Assembly (NCBI GenBank): GCA_014843695.1
Contig: CM026390.1
Coordinates: 14,887,318 to 14,951,317, forward strand
Source of the DNA: Archivesica marissinica
Taxonomy: Eukaryota; Mollusca; Bivalvia; Venerida; Vesicomyidae
DNA: 64,000 bases
Reading direction: 5' to 3'
Every line of letters starts with the position of its first letter. Position 1 is the first letter of the stretch. Below, piece by piece: positions 23,276-37,437 of this stretch. The notes beneath the pieces are model-generated. The model had not been told where the DNA came from. It worked only from the letters and a program-made list of their open reading frames with translations, and did no database searches. The position numbers and the translations under genes were made by a program.

Positions 23276-24388
23276 ATTTATGAATTGTATTGTCCATGTT
23301 GCATATATGTATTCATTTAGCTCTCTTTGAATAACACGAGCCAGCGAATTATTATCAATAAAGAGGTCTTATTACGGGTTGTGTCCTTCTTCGCCTTCTT
23401 TAGGTGTGTTATCGGTCTCTCCCTCCGCCTCTCTCTCACTCCCTCACACCCTCGCCCTCTCCCTCTCTCTCTCTATCCCCTTCTCTCTCTCTCACTCTCT
23501 CTCCCTCCCTCTCTCTCTCACTCTCTCTCACTCTGCATGTAGCATCATCGTACAAGGTAAATGTGGTGACACAAGCAGCCAGCTAAAACAAAACTATGAT
23601 GTTCCTTCCAGTACTGTCCGACAATATCAATTTCTGAATATGTTTCGGTGATCAGTAGAGAGTCAATGCTCAACTCTTCAACCTCCGTACATGATACGCT
23701 TTGCTTAACTGTGGTTGAGATATGTCGCAGTTACAGAGACCCAGGTTGCATTGGCGAATTGAGCACTCGATATACGAGAGGTTAAAACGATTGACTGGGG
23801 GTTCACTGTTGGGAGTCAGTCAGAGAGCACATATTTTGCTTTATGTCAGTACACCATCTACCCAAGGTGGGGATATATTAAATAGGGAATGACCTGATTT
23901 GCAGGCTGTACCACAAGCACTTTTGTGCACACATAATTGCTTCGAATGAAGGTATGTACTAATTTAATTACCGGCAAATTGGTAAAAATTAACTTCTGGC
24001 AGACTATGGGTAACTTCTAAGATCGTATCATAATAAGCGTGTCTTAATATCTACGAGAGTGGCTGATCAAATCAGACACACTTATCTACTCAAATTAGGT
24101 TTTTCGTAATTTGATCTGGTTTATAATTAAAGGTATCCGTTATCTCCTAAGCCATCAATAAAAACATGCATACGCATTAGACGACTTAATGAGAGAACGT
24201 GTTGTTTTTGTCTATTACCTAACTTGACTGATACAGTCCGATTTAACCCGAAATATATATTGGACCTTTTAGTTTGGAATCCTTTGTTTTATTGTTAGAT
24301 AAACAGATGTTGCAGTTGGATAAATGTCATTTTATAAACATCATGTTAATTAATTAATAGCCACTTTTTACAACAATGCTGTAGGATA
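23276..24388. other. Unassigned sequence with a CT-rich tract
   Basis: CT-rich low complexity (CTCTCTCCCTC words) at about 23405-23545 gives three overlapping Ser/Leu/Pro frames that are artefacts. The remainder is AT-rich with no recognised gene. Confidence 0.55.
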
Positions 24389-24457
24389 TGCTGTGGTCCA
24401 GTGGTTAACCCGCTGCACTTGTAATCCAGTGTTCGCAGGTTCACCAGCTATTCGATA
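24389..24457 (+). mobile_element. SINE1-like tRNA head, truncated
   Basis: GTGGTCCAGTGGTTAACCCG, CACTTGTAATCCAGTG and GCAGGTTCACC resemble the SINE1 head; the body is replaced by the LINE-A copy that starts right after. A tRNA predictor might flag it, but the acceptor stem is not present. Confidence 0.55.
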
Positions 24458-24458
24458 C

Positions 24459-24692
<234 letters not shown>

Positions 24693-24704
24693 TTGGATGT
24701 TAAG

Positions 24705-24818
24705 TAAGCAGAGGCGACCCTGGAATGGGTCTGTATCATTGCACTATCCTCCAAAATCTAAAATGACTAATATTTTCACGAGGCACCGCTCACTATAGGT
24801 AACCGGTAATGACGATAC
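24705..24818 (+). mobile_element. SINE1 3' half, diverged
   Basis: CCCTGGAATGGGTCTGTATC, CACTATCCTCCAAAATCTAA and GTAACCGGTAATGACGATAC: the 3' half of SINE1 only. Confidence 0.75.
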
Positions 24819-25033
24819 GTTTTTAAAAAATTCATCTTACTGAACACGATTGAATACAGGTATGGGCTAACCAATTCAAAATTGCGCATGTAATGGCGGG
24901 AAGAAAGAATCCGCCATTCTTTTACATAAAGAGACGAGTTATGTTTTCTGCGGACTACATTGTGGTGTATTACCATTTAAACAACAACGTTTTTGAAAGA
25001 TACATGATCACACTGTAATCTAATTTGTTTTTG

Positions 25034-25075
25034 ACATGTGTTATGCTTTACACCGTGCACATAAAAGAACCCTAA
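25034..25075 (+). mobile_element. SINE1 copy, left part
   Basis: GCTTTACACCGTGCACATAA through AAGAACC. It is 5' truncated and interrupted by a 270-bp insert; it resumes at 25345. Confidence 0.7.
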
Positions 25076-25344
25076 AAATACCCCTGTCTGCCTGCGCTAC
25101 ATTCTCAAATATCTTCTCTTTCTTCTGCTTTCTTACCGGTATTATATTCCTGTCATTTCTAAGCAATATGCACATTTGGTATACATATATTAGCTCCACA
25201 CAGTCCAAAATAGTACTGTGTATTTTTAACTGCAAGGAGAGAAACTATATAAGCTCTGCTTCCGTTTTGATCCTTTCCTATTCTTTGATTTTGTGTGCAT
25301 TTATTGTTTTGTGAATGTATATAGTGGAATAAATATGTTTAAAC
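25076..25344 (+). mobile_element. LINE 3' end (LINE-B) nested in SINE1
   Basis: A ~270-bp insertion into SINE1, with AAAGAACC on both sides as a target-site duplication. Its right end, GAATGTATATAGTGGAATAA then ATATGTTTAAACC, has the form of a non-LTR 3' untranslated end with a polyadenylation-like AATAAA, so it is read as a 5'-truncated LINE copy. The family is not identified and no RT remains. Confidence 0.6.
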
Positions 25345-25487
25345 CAAAGAACCAGAGGAGACTCTGGAATGGGTATCTGTCTGTATCATTGCACTATCCT
25401 CCAACAATCTAAAATGACTAATCTCTTCAGGAGGCATCTCGCTCATATGGGCAACCAGTAGCGACGATAAATAAACGTAAAACACGT
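25345..25487 (+). mobile_element. SINE1 copy, right part
   Basis: AAAGAACCAGAGGAGACTCT through CATCTCGCTCATATGGGCAA to GCGACGATAAATAAACGT. It continues the copy started at 25034. Confidence 0.85.
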
Positions 25488-25628
25488 GTTATGCAAATAA
25501 ATGACACACGCAGAAATAGTCCGATTCACCATCGGCAATTCAGCAAGTCAATGTCACTGATGATCGAGATCATATGCATTTCAAGAGAATACAGACAGTA
25601 GCACACGGAAGCAAGGTGCACGTGGAAA

Positions 25629-25854
25629 TAAGTCTTGATAGCACAGTGGTATGCGTTCGTTTCAGGTGTGAGAGGCCCGGAGTTCGCGCCCAGCTGATGC
25701 CGTTACGATTGTACCCTTAGACAATGTGCTAAAATTCCACGTTGCCTCTTCTCTCTGCCACATGGCAATTGATTTCACCAGGGATGAGGTCTCGAGAGCG
25801 ATTAAAATAATGTTGTAAGCACTGGTTTCGGAATCGAGCTAAAATAAATTTTCA
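25629..25854 (+). mobile_element. SINE2 copy, diverged
   Basis: Head AAGTCTTGATAGCACAGTGG, B-box region GGAGTTCGCGCCC, body TGTACCCTTAGACAATG, and a tail ending GAATCGAGCTAAAATAAA. Confidence 0.8.
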
Positions 25855-26111
25855 TAATCTAGGTTCAACCTCGAAATAATTACAAAATAAAGACCAAAAT
25901 GCATAAACACTCAAAGCGGACAAAAACCACGATTGTAAAGTCTGTATTGAGACATAATGCAGACATTTGCCTGCTTCAACCGGTGGTACGCCTTGCAAAA
26001 TAATACACATCCAGAATAACAAAAACGTCAATCGAAATGGAACGAATCGTAATTGAGAATAAAGGTAGAAGAAATCTCAAGATTTGAACACATGCAATAT
26101 TCAACTTGATG

Positions 26112-26776
26112 GCGGTATGCGTGGTATAGCAACTAATCATCGTGGTATAGCAACTAATCATCGTGGTATAGTAACTAATCATCGTGGTATAGCAACTAAT
26201 CATCGTGGTATAGCAACTAATCATCGTGGTATAGTAACTAATCATCGTGGTATAGCAACTAATCATCGTGGTATAGCAACTAATCATCGTGTTATAGTAA
26301 CTAATCATCGTGGTATAGTAACTAATCATCGTGGTATAGCAACTAATCATCGTGGTATAGCAACTAATCATCGTGGTATAGTAACTAATCATCGTGGTAT
26401 AGCAACTAATCATCGTGGTATAGCAACTAATCATCGTGGTATAGTAACTAATCATCGTGGTATAGCAACTAATCATCGTGGTATAGCAACTAATAATCGT
26501 GGTATAGTAACTAATCATCGTGGTATAGCAACTAATCATCGTGGTATAGCAACTAATCATCGTGGTATAGCAACTAATAATCGTGGTATAGTAACTAATC
26601 ATCGTGGTATAGCAACTAATCATCGTGGTATAGCAACTAATCATCGTGGTATAGTAACTAATCATCGTGGTATAGTAACTAATCATCGTGGTATAGCAAC
26701 TAATCATCGTGGTATAGTAACTAATCATCGTGGTATAGTAACTAATAATCGTGGTATAGTAACTAATCATCGTACA
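26112..26776. repeat. 21-bp minisatellite, about 32 copies
   Basis: Unit GTGGTATAGCAACTAATCAT plus C. Two versions (AGCAAC and AGTAAC) mostly alternate in a 2:1 order, giving a 63-bp higher-order period. Since 21 is seven codons, both strands stay open (a heptapeptide RGIATNH repeat on plus, YYTTMIS-like on minus). These are artefacts unless transcription is shown. Confidence 0.96.
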
Positions 26777-26875
26777 CATTCCTAAGCATCCAGATATTAC
26801 CCTTCCTGGGCTAAAAACGCCATAAAGCGCAGCTTCCTTATAGTCACTGCAGGCACGTGCACGCATTTCCGTCAA

Positions 26876-27143
26876 CATTGAAAATATGAAAATACGTAAG
26901 GGATGTGGAGTGTGTGTTGGTGGGGTGGTGGGGTATGATAAACAGCGAGCCTACATTTTTCCTTTAAAATTGAAAATACGTAAGGGGTGTGGAGTGTGTG
27001 TTTGGTGGGGGTAGTGGGGTGTGATAAACAGCGAGCATACGCATTTCCTTCAAAAATAGAAAATATGAAAATACGTAAGGGGTGTGGAGTATGTGTTGGT
27101 GTGGTGGTGGGTGTGGTGGGGGGTATGATAAACAGCGAGCCAA
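26876..27143. repeat. ~90-bp tandem repeat, three copies
   Basis: Each copy runs GAAAATACGTAAGGGGTGTG, a G/T-rich TGGTGGGG tract and ATGATAAACAGCGAGCC. The units start near 26878, 26968 and 27055. Confidence 0.9.
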
Positions 27144-28030
27144 TGGTATATGAACTTAATTGATATTTCATTACTGTTTAATTGATAAAAGTAGATTTTT
27201 CCCCCAATGTACCTGATTTCACCTAAATACATGGTTTAAAATGCAACATAGTGCAGCGGCGGGGTATGGTGCTACGCTTCTGTATATACGTTCATATTTT
27301 ACGATGACTTCAACTGTTGCTAGCTCGTACTCTTCACGGGTTTGTATTAATTAGGACAGCACCTAGGTGATTCCGTCAAGGTACTCGGCGAATTAGTTTT
27401 ATTGCAAATGTATTCATCAAAATATGTACGAAGCGTCACGTACACTTGACTTTATTCCTGTTTTTCTCCCAAAGAATAATCAACAGGAAGCTGGTGAACA
27501 TTGCATTTCTTAAAGACCCATAACGTTTATTTAGAATGTGATGATTATTTTCTTATATTTCCACATTTCAATGATAATTTTTACTACATTTTAAACACAA
27601 TTTAGAAGAACTAATTTGTTTTTCAAATTGTCTCCCTTTATGGATATTTATACACACACATCATAACTAAATTTATAATGGGTGGTTTATTAGCTAAGCT
27701 ACACTGTCATCAATTTCCATCTAAAGGTATAGTTTAGAAAAAATTATGTTACGGTTGAAAATTAAAACACAAAGCTGAGACTTTAATAAATATCAAAACA
27801 ATTATATATTTGTTGTTCTGGTTTTTGGCATGCCTTGGATTTCATAATTTGGAACTTCAACTGTGAGATGATTGATTCTGTAATAAACTAACTAGGTAAC
27901 ATATAAAATTGTAATTAATTTAATTAAATTGTTAATTGGGTTTTGTTTCGGGTTATAAGTTAATAATTCCGTATTTTAAGTACAGGATGTAAGCCGAGAA
28001 CGATCCAAATAAAATATTGGATTGTGTAGA
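27144..28030. other. Unassigned AT-rich sequence
   Basis: Very AT-rich with no recognised gene or repeat. Confidence 0.45.
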
Positions 28031-28546
<516 letters not shown>

Positions 28547-29106
28547 ACACATTATATATAAAAATATATAATTAATAATTTCGTTCATTTATGTATAGGA
28601 TTTGATATAATATCACATATTGAGAGCAGTCCCATTTTAAAAAATAAAGTACTGCAAGTACAAAGGTATGACGACATGGCCAGTAATAAGAGTCGCCAAA
28701 TCACATATGCTACCGTTGTGATTGTACCCCCACCCCCAAAGCAACAACAAATATGAAGAAGAATTTCTGCAATATGAGATGCAAATTAACATAGCATAGA
28801 TTGTATATTTCTGTAGTTCTCGTTGTGCATGCCTAGTATTCATAAACAGTTCGTAACCAATATGCACTTAATCATCACATTTGCCAATTGAATTCAATAG
28901 TTTTGGGAAGATTAAGACTTTTTATTATGAAACCTAAGCTTGCATGATACTGCAGACAGACGGCAATCTTGAATGTTAATTACTGCGTGCATTACTCGTT
29001 TCGATACTTGTGTAGTCTAACGACGTTGCAGCCGTGCATTCCCAATGAAAGTTATTGGCAAGCATAGACTAGAAATTAGTATGATTTATGCACACTAAAT
29101 ATTGAT
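28547..29106. other. Unassigned AT-rich sequence
   Basis: No gene or recognised repeat. Confidence 0.45.
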
Positions 29107-29315
29107 GGAGCCGCCGTGGTGCACGGTGGTGCACCCTGGTGCACGGTGGTACAATGGATACGCCGTGTAATCGGTATAGTATGAGATAAAATCCCCTTAG
29201 AATCACATAGTCTCTTCTCTCTCCCTCATGTCGATGAATTGTATCAGGATTGAGATAGATCACGAGAGCTATTTATCTATTGTTGTAAGAATTTATTTCG
29301 CAACAGAGCGAATTG
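29107..29315 (+). mobile_element. Diverged SINE2 copy
   Basis: A triplicated GGTGCACGGTGG-like head is followed by the SINE2 body (CTCTTCTCTCTCCCTCATGT, ATCAGGATTGAG) and tail (TTGTAAGAATTTATTTCGCA). SINE1 is inserted in its tail. Confidence 0.65.
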
Positions 29316-29607
29316 TATGTATGTTTTACGTTTATTTATCGTCGCTACCGGTTACCCATATGAGCGACGCCTCCTGAAGAGATTAGTCATTTTAGATGTT
29401 TGGAGGATAGTGCAATGATACAGAAAGAGACCAATTCCAGAGTCTCCTCTGGTTCTTTTACGTGCACGGTGTAAAGCACCGACACGAGAACTCGGTTTAA
29501 CGTCCCATCTGAAAGTCTGTTAATTTTATTAGGGTCAGACGGGGGATCGAACCTGCGATCCCTGGATTACCAGTCCAGCGTGTTACCACTGGACTACAGA
29601 TCCGTCT
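29316..29607 (-). mobile_element. SINE1 nested in SINE2 with exact TSD
   Basis: Full-length inverted SINE1 flanked by GAGCGAATT at 29307-29315 and 29608-29616. The tRNA head is intact at the right end (GACTACAGATCCGTCT). Confidence 0.92.
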
Positions 29608-29616
29608 GAGCGAATT

Positions 29617-30299
29617 CTTTTTGCACCATGTTTAAGGTCCATTTACTTTCCTCGTCCTGTGTAGCAAATGGGTGGTGGTTATCGCACATGAACCTTACAA
29701 CGAACAATATAATGAATATCAAAAGAAAAAACGTATAGAAAAATAGAAGAGATAAGCTGATTATTTATAATGTCATGTGTTATTTAACGTTGTTGCGTTT
29801 TAACTTACACATACAACACCTTGCAATCTGATGCATGTCGAACACTGAACACAATAACAATAATTAAAAATAATAAAATAAAAACGTCTTCCTTTATAAA
29901 CTTTATAAACATAATTATATTGACATGAAGAAACACTGGGGAAACGGAAGATATGTAATGCTATGGAGAAACGTAACACGTGTTTGCATGGAGATGGGAG
30001 CGCTTGCTGTGTCTGGGATTAGTGCCAGGGCGTATATACTGATATTATCTGGCAGATGTGGAAATTGATCAAGCCTTCGTATATATGCAACCAGCATAAC
30101 TGCATTGTCAATATAAAGAGTCAACATAAATGTGTTTTCCAGCACTCTTCAATAGAACATACAGTTATTTCAATTCTCAAAAGTAGACTGTTGTTGTTCT
30201 TCTTTAAATACCTCAGCAAACCTCGTTTCTAGACATATTCCAGCAGTAATTGAAAATCCATTACGCGATGATTGCTATGATCGGATTCAGAGCACACAA
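29617..30299. other. Unassigned AT-rich sequence
   Basis: No gene or recognised repeat. Confidence 0.45.
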
Positions 30300-30634
30300 C
30301 CGGCGTATCTCCACCTCTCTCTATCTGCATCTAATTACTATTTTCTTCGCACGTCTCACCTCTCTTCTCTCTCCTCTCCTCTATGCTCTCTCCTCTCCTC
30401 TCCTCTCTCCTCTCCTCTCTCCTCTCTCCTCTATCCCCTATCCTCTCTTCTCTCCTATATCCTCTCCTCTCTTCTCTCTTTGCTCTTTCTCCTCTCTTCT
30501 CTCCTCTCTTTCCATATGTCTTCTATCCCCCTCTTCCTGTTCTTCTCATTTTTCTTTTCTTTTTTTCTCCTCTTTTATTCTCCTCTCCTCTCTCTCTCTA
30601 CTCCTTTCGTCTCTATTCTCTCTCTCTATGAACG
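30300..30634. repeat. CT-rich low-complexity tract
   Basis: CCTCTCTCCTCTCCTCT-type polypyrimidine sequence directly preceding the AC microsatellite. It is the source of several Ser/Leu-rich frames. Confidence 0.9.
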
Positions 30635-30636
30635 TG

Positions 30637-33464
<2,828 letters not shown>

Positions 33465-33675
33465 GACGGATCTGTAGTCCAGTGGTTAACACGTCGGACT
33501 AGTAATCCAGGGATCGCAGGTTTGATCCCCCGTCTGGCCCTAATAAAATTAACAGTCTTTCAGATGGGACGTTAAACCGAGGTCTCGTGTCGGTGCTTTT
33601 CATCGTGCACTTAAAAGTAAAAGAAGAAACTCTGGAATGGGTATATATCTGTATCATTGCACTATCCTCCAAAAC
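33465..33675 (+). mobile_element. SINE1 copy, 3' truncated
   Basis: Complete head (GACGGATCTGTAGTCCAGTG, B box GGTTTGATCCCCC) and body up to CACTATCCTCCAAAACA; the 3' end is lost. Confidence 0.88.
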
Positions 33676-33687
33676 ACTCGATTTTTC

Positions 33688-33778
33688 ACTTATTTACTTG
33701 TGGCAAAATGACATTGATATTATCAGAAGCTCGATACGGACCAATTAATTGTATCGGTGTTAAACTATATTTATAAAA
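33688..33778 (+). repeat. Dispersed repeat D2, left part
   Basis: GGCAAAATGACATT, TATCAGAAGCTCGATACGG and ACTATATTTATA match 46919-47042 in order. The copy is split by a SINE and continues at 34054. Confidence 0.7.
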
Positions 33779-34053
33779 GTAAAGTAAAGTAAAGTGTTTG
33801 TTTATTATAGTGCTATTTAAAGGGCTAGCCATTTCTGACTTATGAGACACCTCTTTTTTTATGAACATCAGTACTCCCCGAATCCTATGCTTGTGTGCCA
33901 GACGTCAGGCTGGTAGGCAATCGGTAACCATTATTTAACTAGCTGGCGGCTCACCAACCGGCCATATCAGAACGAACCCCTGACGAGATTCTAACCTTCG
34001 ACCTCCCGCTCCGTAGGCGGACGCCTTAACCACTGGGCTACGGAGACGGTTTA
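33779..34053 (-). mobile_element. tRNA-headed SINE inserted in D2
   Basis: Read on the minus strand: head CTCCGTAGCCCAGTGGTTAA then GCGTCCGCCTACGGAGCGG, B-box-like AAGGTTAGAATCTCG, and at the far end three ACTTT units as a tail. The D2 sequence on either side joins cleanly when this is removed, with TTTATA on both sides as a possible duplication. It is not a tRNA gene because the ends do not pair. Confidence 0.7.
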
Positions 34054-34112
34054 TATGTATAATGACTGACCAGGAAAATACACCAACGCCTGTTCTCAGG
34101 CTACGTGATATC
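34054..34112 (+). repeat. Dispersed repeat D2, right part
   Basis: ATAATGACTGACCAGGAAAA and CACCAACGCCTGTTCTCAGG continue the D2 copy, matching 46999-47042. Confidence 0.7.
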
Positions 34113-34191
34113 AACACCGAAATAAATGAGGTTTTCATTATTCTTCGAGATTTATGACTTTAATGCTAATGTTTGAAATTGTGTATTTCAG

Positions 34192-34327
34192 TATAAGATG
34201 CCAACTCCTGAAGGTTTGAAACCCGATATTAGGGATAATAGTGATGGCTCAATCAACATCACGTACCACCCACAGATTCAAGGTCGACATGAGGTGCAGA
34301 TGTGCTACGAGGGAGCAGCAGTGGATG
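34192..34327 (+). CDS. FLN: Filamin exon 1 of window (Ig repeat ~16)
   Basis: Internal exon of filamin, the rod-like actin crosslinker at the cell cortex. Acceptor GTATTTCAG, donor GTGAGT. It encodes 45 codons plus one base, including DNSDGSINITYHPQIQG and YEGAAVDG, the C-to-F strand pattern of a filamin Ig repeat (DNxDGT, Y-x-P-x-x-x-G, then a GSPF box supplied by the next exon). It aligns with vertebrate repeat 16, whose continuation in exon 2 fits. It begins in phase 0 and ends in phase 1. No upstream exon was recognised; the preceding exon must lie left of here or outside the window. A 42-bp minisatellite starts about 16 bp after the donor. Confidence 0.92.
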
Positions 34328-34343
34328 GTGAGTCACTTCCGAA

Positions 34344-35436
34344 TGTTCTCTTGTAACCATGGTAACCACACGCATTTGTATGTTTTATGGTAACCATTTG
34401 TATATGATCTACACGTATTTGTCTGTTCTCTGGTAGCCATTGTATATGGACTACACGCATTTGTCTGTTCTATAGTAACCATTGTATATGATCTACACGT
34501 ATTTGTCTGTTCTCTGGTAACCTGTGTATATGATCTACACGTATTTGTCTGTTCTATGGTAACCTGTGTATATGATCTACACGCATTTGGCTGTTCTATG
34601 GTAACCTGTGTATATGATCTACACGCATTTGGCTGTTCTCTGGTAACCATTGTATATGATCTACACGTATTTGTCTGTTCTCTGGTAACCATTGTATATG
34701 ATCTACACGTATTTGTCTGTTCTATGGTAACCATTGTATATGATCTACACGTATTTGTCTGTTCTATGGTAACCATTGTATATGATCTACACGTATTTGT
34801 CTGTTCTCTGGTAACCATTGTATATGATCTACACGTATTTGTCTGTTCTATGGTAACCATTGTATATGATCTACACGTATTTGTCTGTTCTCTGGTAACC
34901 ATTGTATATGATCTACACGTATTTGTCTGTTCTATGGTAACCATTGTATATGATCTACACGTATTTGTCTGTTCTCTGGTAACCATTGTATATGATCTAC
35001 ACGTATTTGTCTGTTCTATGGTAACCATTGTATATGATCTACACGTATTTGTCTGTTCTCTGGTAACCATTGTATATGATCTACACGTATTTGTCTGTTC
35101 TATGGTAACCATTGTATATGATCTACACGTATTTGTCTGTTCTCTGGTAACCATTGTATATGATCTACACGTATTTGTCTGTTCTATGGTAACCATTGTA
35201 TATGATCTACACGTATTTGTCTGTTCTCTGGTAACCATTGTATATGATCTACACGTATTTGTCTGTTCTATGGTAACCTGTGTATATGATCTACACGCAT
35301 TTGGCTGTTCTATGGTAACCTGTGTATATGATCTACACGCATTTGGCTGTTCTATGGTAACCATTGTATATGATCTACACGTATTTGTCTGTTCTCTGGT
35401 AACCATTGTATATGATTTACACATAGTTACCTGTTT
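34344..35436. repeat. 42-bp minisatellite in filamin intron 1, ~26 copies
   Basis: Unit TTGTATATGATCTACACGTA plus TTTGTCTGTTCTATGGTAACCA. CTATGG and CTCTGG versions alternate through the middle (84-bp higher-order unit), with a CTGTG/GCATTTGGC variant at both ends. 42 bp is 14 codons, so ~300-codon frames open on both strands; both are artefacts inside an intron. Confidence 0.97.
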
Positions 35437-35467
35437 CTGATAAAAACAGAGGAAGCCGATTAAGAGG
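35437..35467 (+). repeat. Dispersed repeat D1, left part
   Basis: AAACAGAGGAAGCCGATTAA then GAGG: the D1 start as at 43611. It is interrupted by the MITE at 35468. Confidence 0.6.
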
Positions 35468-35628
35468 GTAAACTCTTTATCTCAACCAGCCGATCAGAAT
35501 ATAGTATCAACCACGCATAACGCGCCTTCATCACTTGTTCCACCCAGGGTTAGGGTTGGGTTAGGGTTAGTGTCAAAACGCGTGGTTGATGTCATTATTC
35601 AGTTGTGTGGTTGAGAAAAAAGGCTTAC
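35468..35628. mobile_element. TIR MITE with 11-bp TSD, Mutator-like?
   Basis: 161 bp bounded by direct repeats CGATTAAGAGG (35457-35467 and 35629-35639). The inverted ends are GTAAACTCTTTATCTCAACC and, read inverted, GTAAGCCTTTTTTCTCAACC. A second inner inverted pair is ATCAACCACGC / GCGTGGTTGAT. An 11-bp duplication would fit Mutator-like elements, but assignment is tentative. The loop carries GGGTTAGGGTTGGGTTAGGG, a telomere-like motif. Confidence 0.65.
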
Positions 35629-35702
35629 CGATTAAGAGGACCAATCTACTTTCATGAGTATTCAGGGGCAGTAACTCACTAATGTCTCTCATTCCGCGTT
35701 AT
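35629..35702 (+). repeat. Dispersed repeat D1, right part
   Basis: CGATTAAGAGGACCAATCTA, then GGGGCAGTAACTCACTAATG and TCTCTCATT, matching 43625-43690 and the inverse of 2790-2860. Confidence 0.65.
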
Positions 35703-35852
35703 TTGAACAGTACATCATCTATATCCGTGTACACCGCGGAGTAATTCCAGAATGCTTAAGTAATAGCACAGGCCACTAGAGAAAAAATGAATGTGTTCAG
35801 GAACTCGCAACAAAAACAAGGAAAGAACAGTTCAGACATTAACCGTTATGTT

Positions 35853-35894
35853 ACCGAGTGGTTATGTCGTTGACTTCAAATCACGTGCTCCAAT
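35853..35894 (+). mobile_element. SINE4 head fragment
   Basis: TTACCGAGTGGTTATGTCGT and TGACTTCAAATCACGTGC: only the tRNA-like head of SINE4. Confidence 0.55.
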
Positions 35895-36123
35895 GAGAAT
35901 GTAAATACACGATGGAGTAAAGAACACACCGTTAACCTAGGCTGATAAACCATACACATATCAGTTCTTGCAGAATGTATATCTCACATTTCCCATGCCA
36001 ATCTGTTTGATTGATCATTGCTTACACCTGTTTCATTGTGCTGTAATACATGTACAATTATTTCATGTTTTATTTTAATTTGCCCAAAGACGCGTGGTAG
36101 ATTGACTTGAATTGTTTAACCCA

Positions 36124-37240
36124 TAGATATTTTGATTAATATACTATTATATCTCCATAGAAACGACAGCCATTTAACCCTTTCCTTTATAGATATTTAG
36201 GTTTATATACTATTATATCTCCATACAAACGACAGCCATTTGACTCTTTCCTTTATAGATATTTAGGTTTATATACTATTATATCTCCATACAAACGACA
36301 GCCATTTGACTCTTTCCTTTATAGATATTTAGGTTTATATACTATTATATCTCCATACAAACGACAGCCATTTGACTCTTTCCTTTATAGATATTTAGGT
36401 TTATATACTATTATATCTCCATACAAACGACAGCCATTTGACTCTTTCCTTTATAGATATTTAGGTTTATATACTATTATATCTCCATACAAACGACAGC
36501 CATTTGACTCTTTCCTTTATAGATATTTAGGTTTATATACTATTATATCTCCATACAAACGACAGCCATTTGACTCTTTCCTTTATAGATATTTAGGTTT
36601 ATATACTATTATATCTCCATACAAACGACAGCCATTTGACTATACTATTATATCTCCATACACAGCCATTACTCTTTCCTTTATAGATATTTAGGTTTAT
36701 ATACTATTATATCTCCATACAAACGACAGCCATTTAACCCTTTCCTTCATAGAGATTTAGGTTAATATACTATTATATCTCCATACACACGACAGTCATT
36801 TAGCTATCATGCAGTGGATAAGTAGTCTCCATATCTATCCCACCTCCATATATATTACTGGGACTTCATAGAGATTTAGGTTAATATACTATTATATATC
36901 CATACAAACGACAACCATTTAGCTATCATGCAGTGGATAAGTAGACTCCATAACTATCCCACATCCATAGATATTACTGGGACTACATAGAGATTTAGGT
37001 TAATATACTATTATATCTCCATACAAATGACAGCCATTTGACTCTTTCCTTTATAGATATTTAGGTTAATATACTATTATATCTCCATACAAACGACAAC
37101 CATTTGACTCTTTCCTTTATAGATATTTAGGTTAATATACTATTATATCTCCATACAAACGACAACCATTTAGCTATCATGCAGTGGATAAGTAGTCGCC
37201 ATATCTATCCCACCTCCATAGATATTACTGGGACTACATG
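36124..37240. repeat. 66-bp tandem repeat in intron 1, ~16 copies
   Basis: Unit ATATTTAGGTTTATATACTA, TTATATCTCCATACAAACGA and CAGCCATTTGACTCTTTCCTTTATAG. The right third (36720-37240) mixes in a longer variant in which ACTCTTTCC is replaced by AGCTATCATGCAGTGGATAA plus a CTATCCCACCTCCAT segment, so two unit types interdigitate. Confidence 0.93.
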
Positions 37241-37379
37241 AGATTCTGGCCTTTATTTTGAACATTGGTTTGGCTACTACATTGTCAATGTATGTGATAT
37301 TGGTAATAGCGTCAAGAGGTGCTTCTATGAGGGAAAGGGTTAAATTCAAACATTATATATATAGTTTGTATGTTCACTA

Positions 37380-37424
37380 TAATAATAATGATGATGACGA
37401 CGACGACGACGACGACGACCACGA
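37380..37424. repeat. GAT/GAC microsatellite
   Basis: GATGATGACGACGACGACGA type. It lies directly next to the LINE-A tail. Confidence 0.85.
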
Positions 37425-37437
37425 CGACAATATTATT

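Noticed and set aside
25976..26878. 300-codon minus-strand frame with YYTTMIS repeats
   Set aside because: Product of the 21-bp array, which is also open on the other strand; no domain in the flanks.
34333..35440. Frames of 294 and 363 codons
   Set aside because: 42-bp intronic minisatellite read in both directions.
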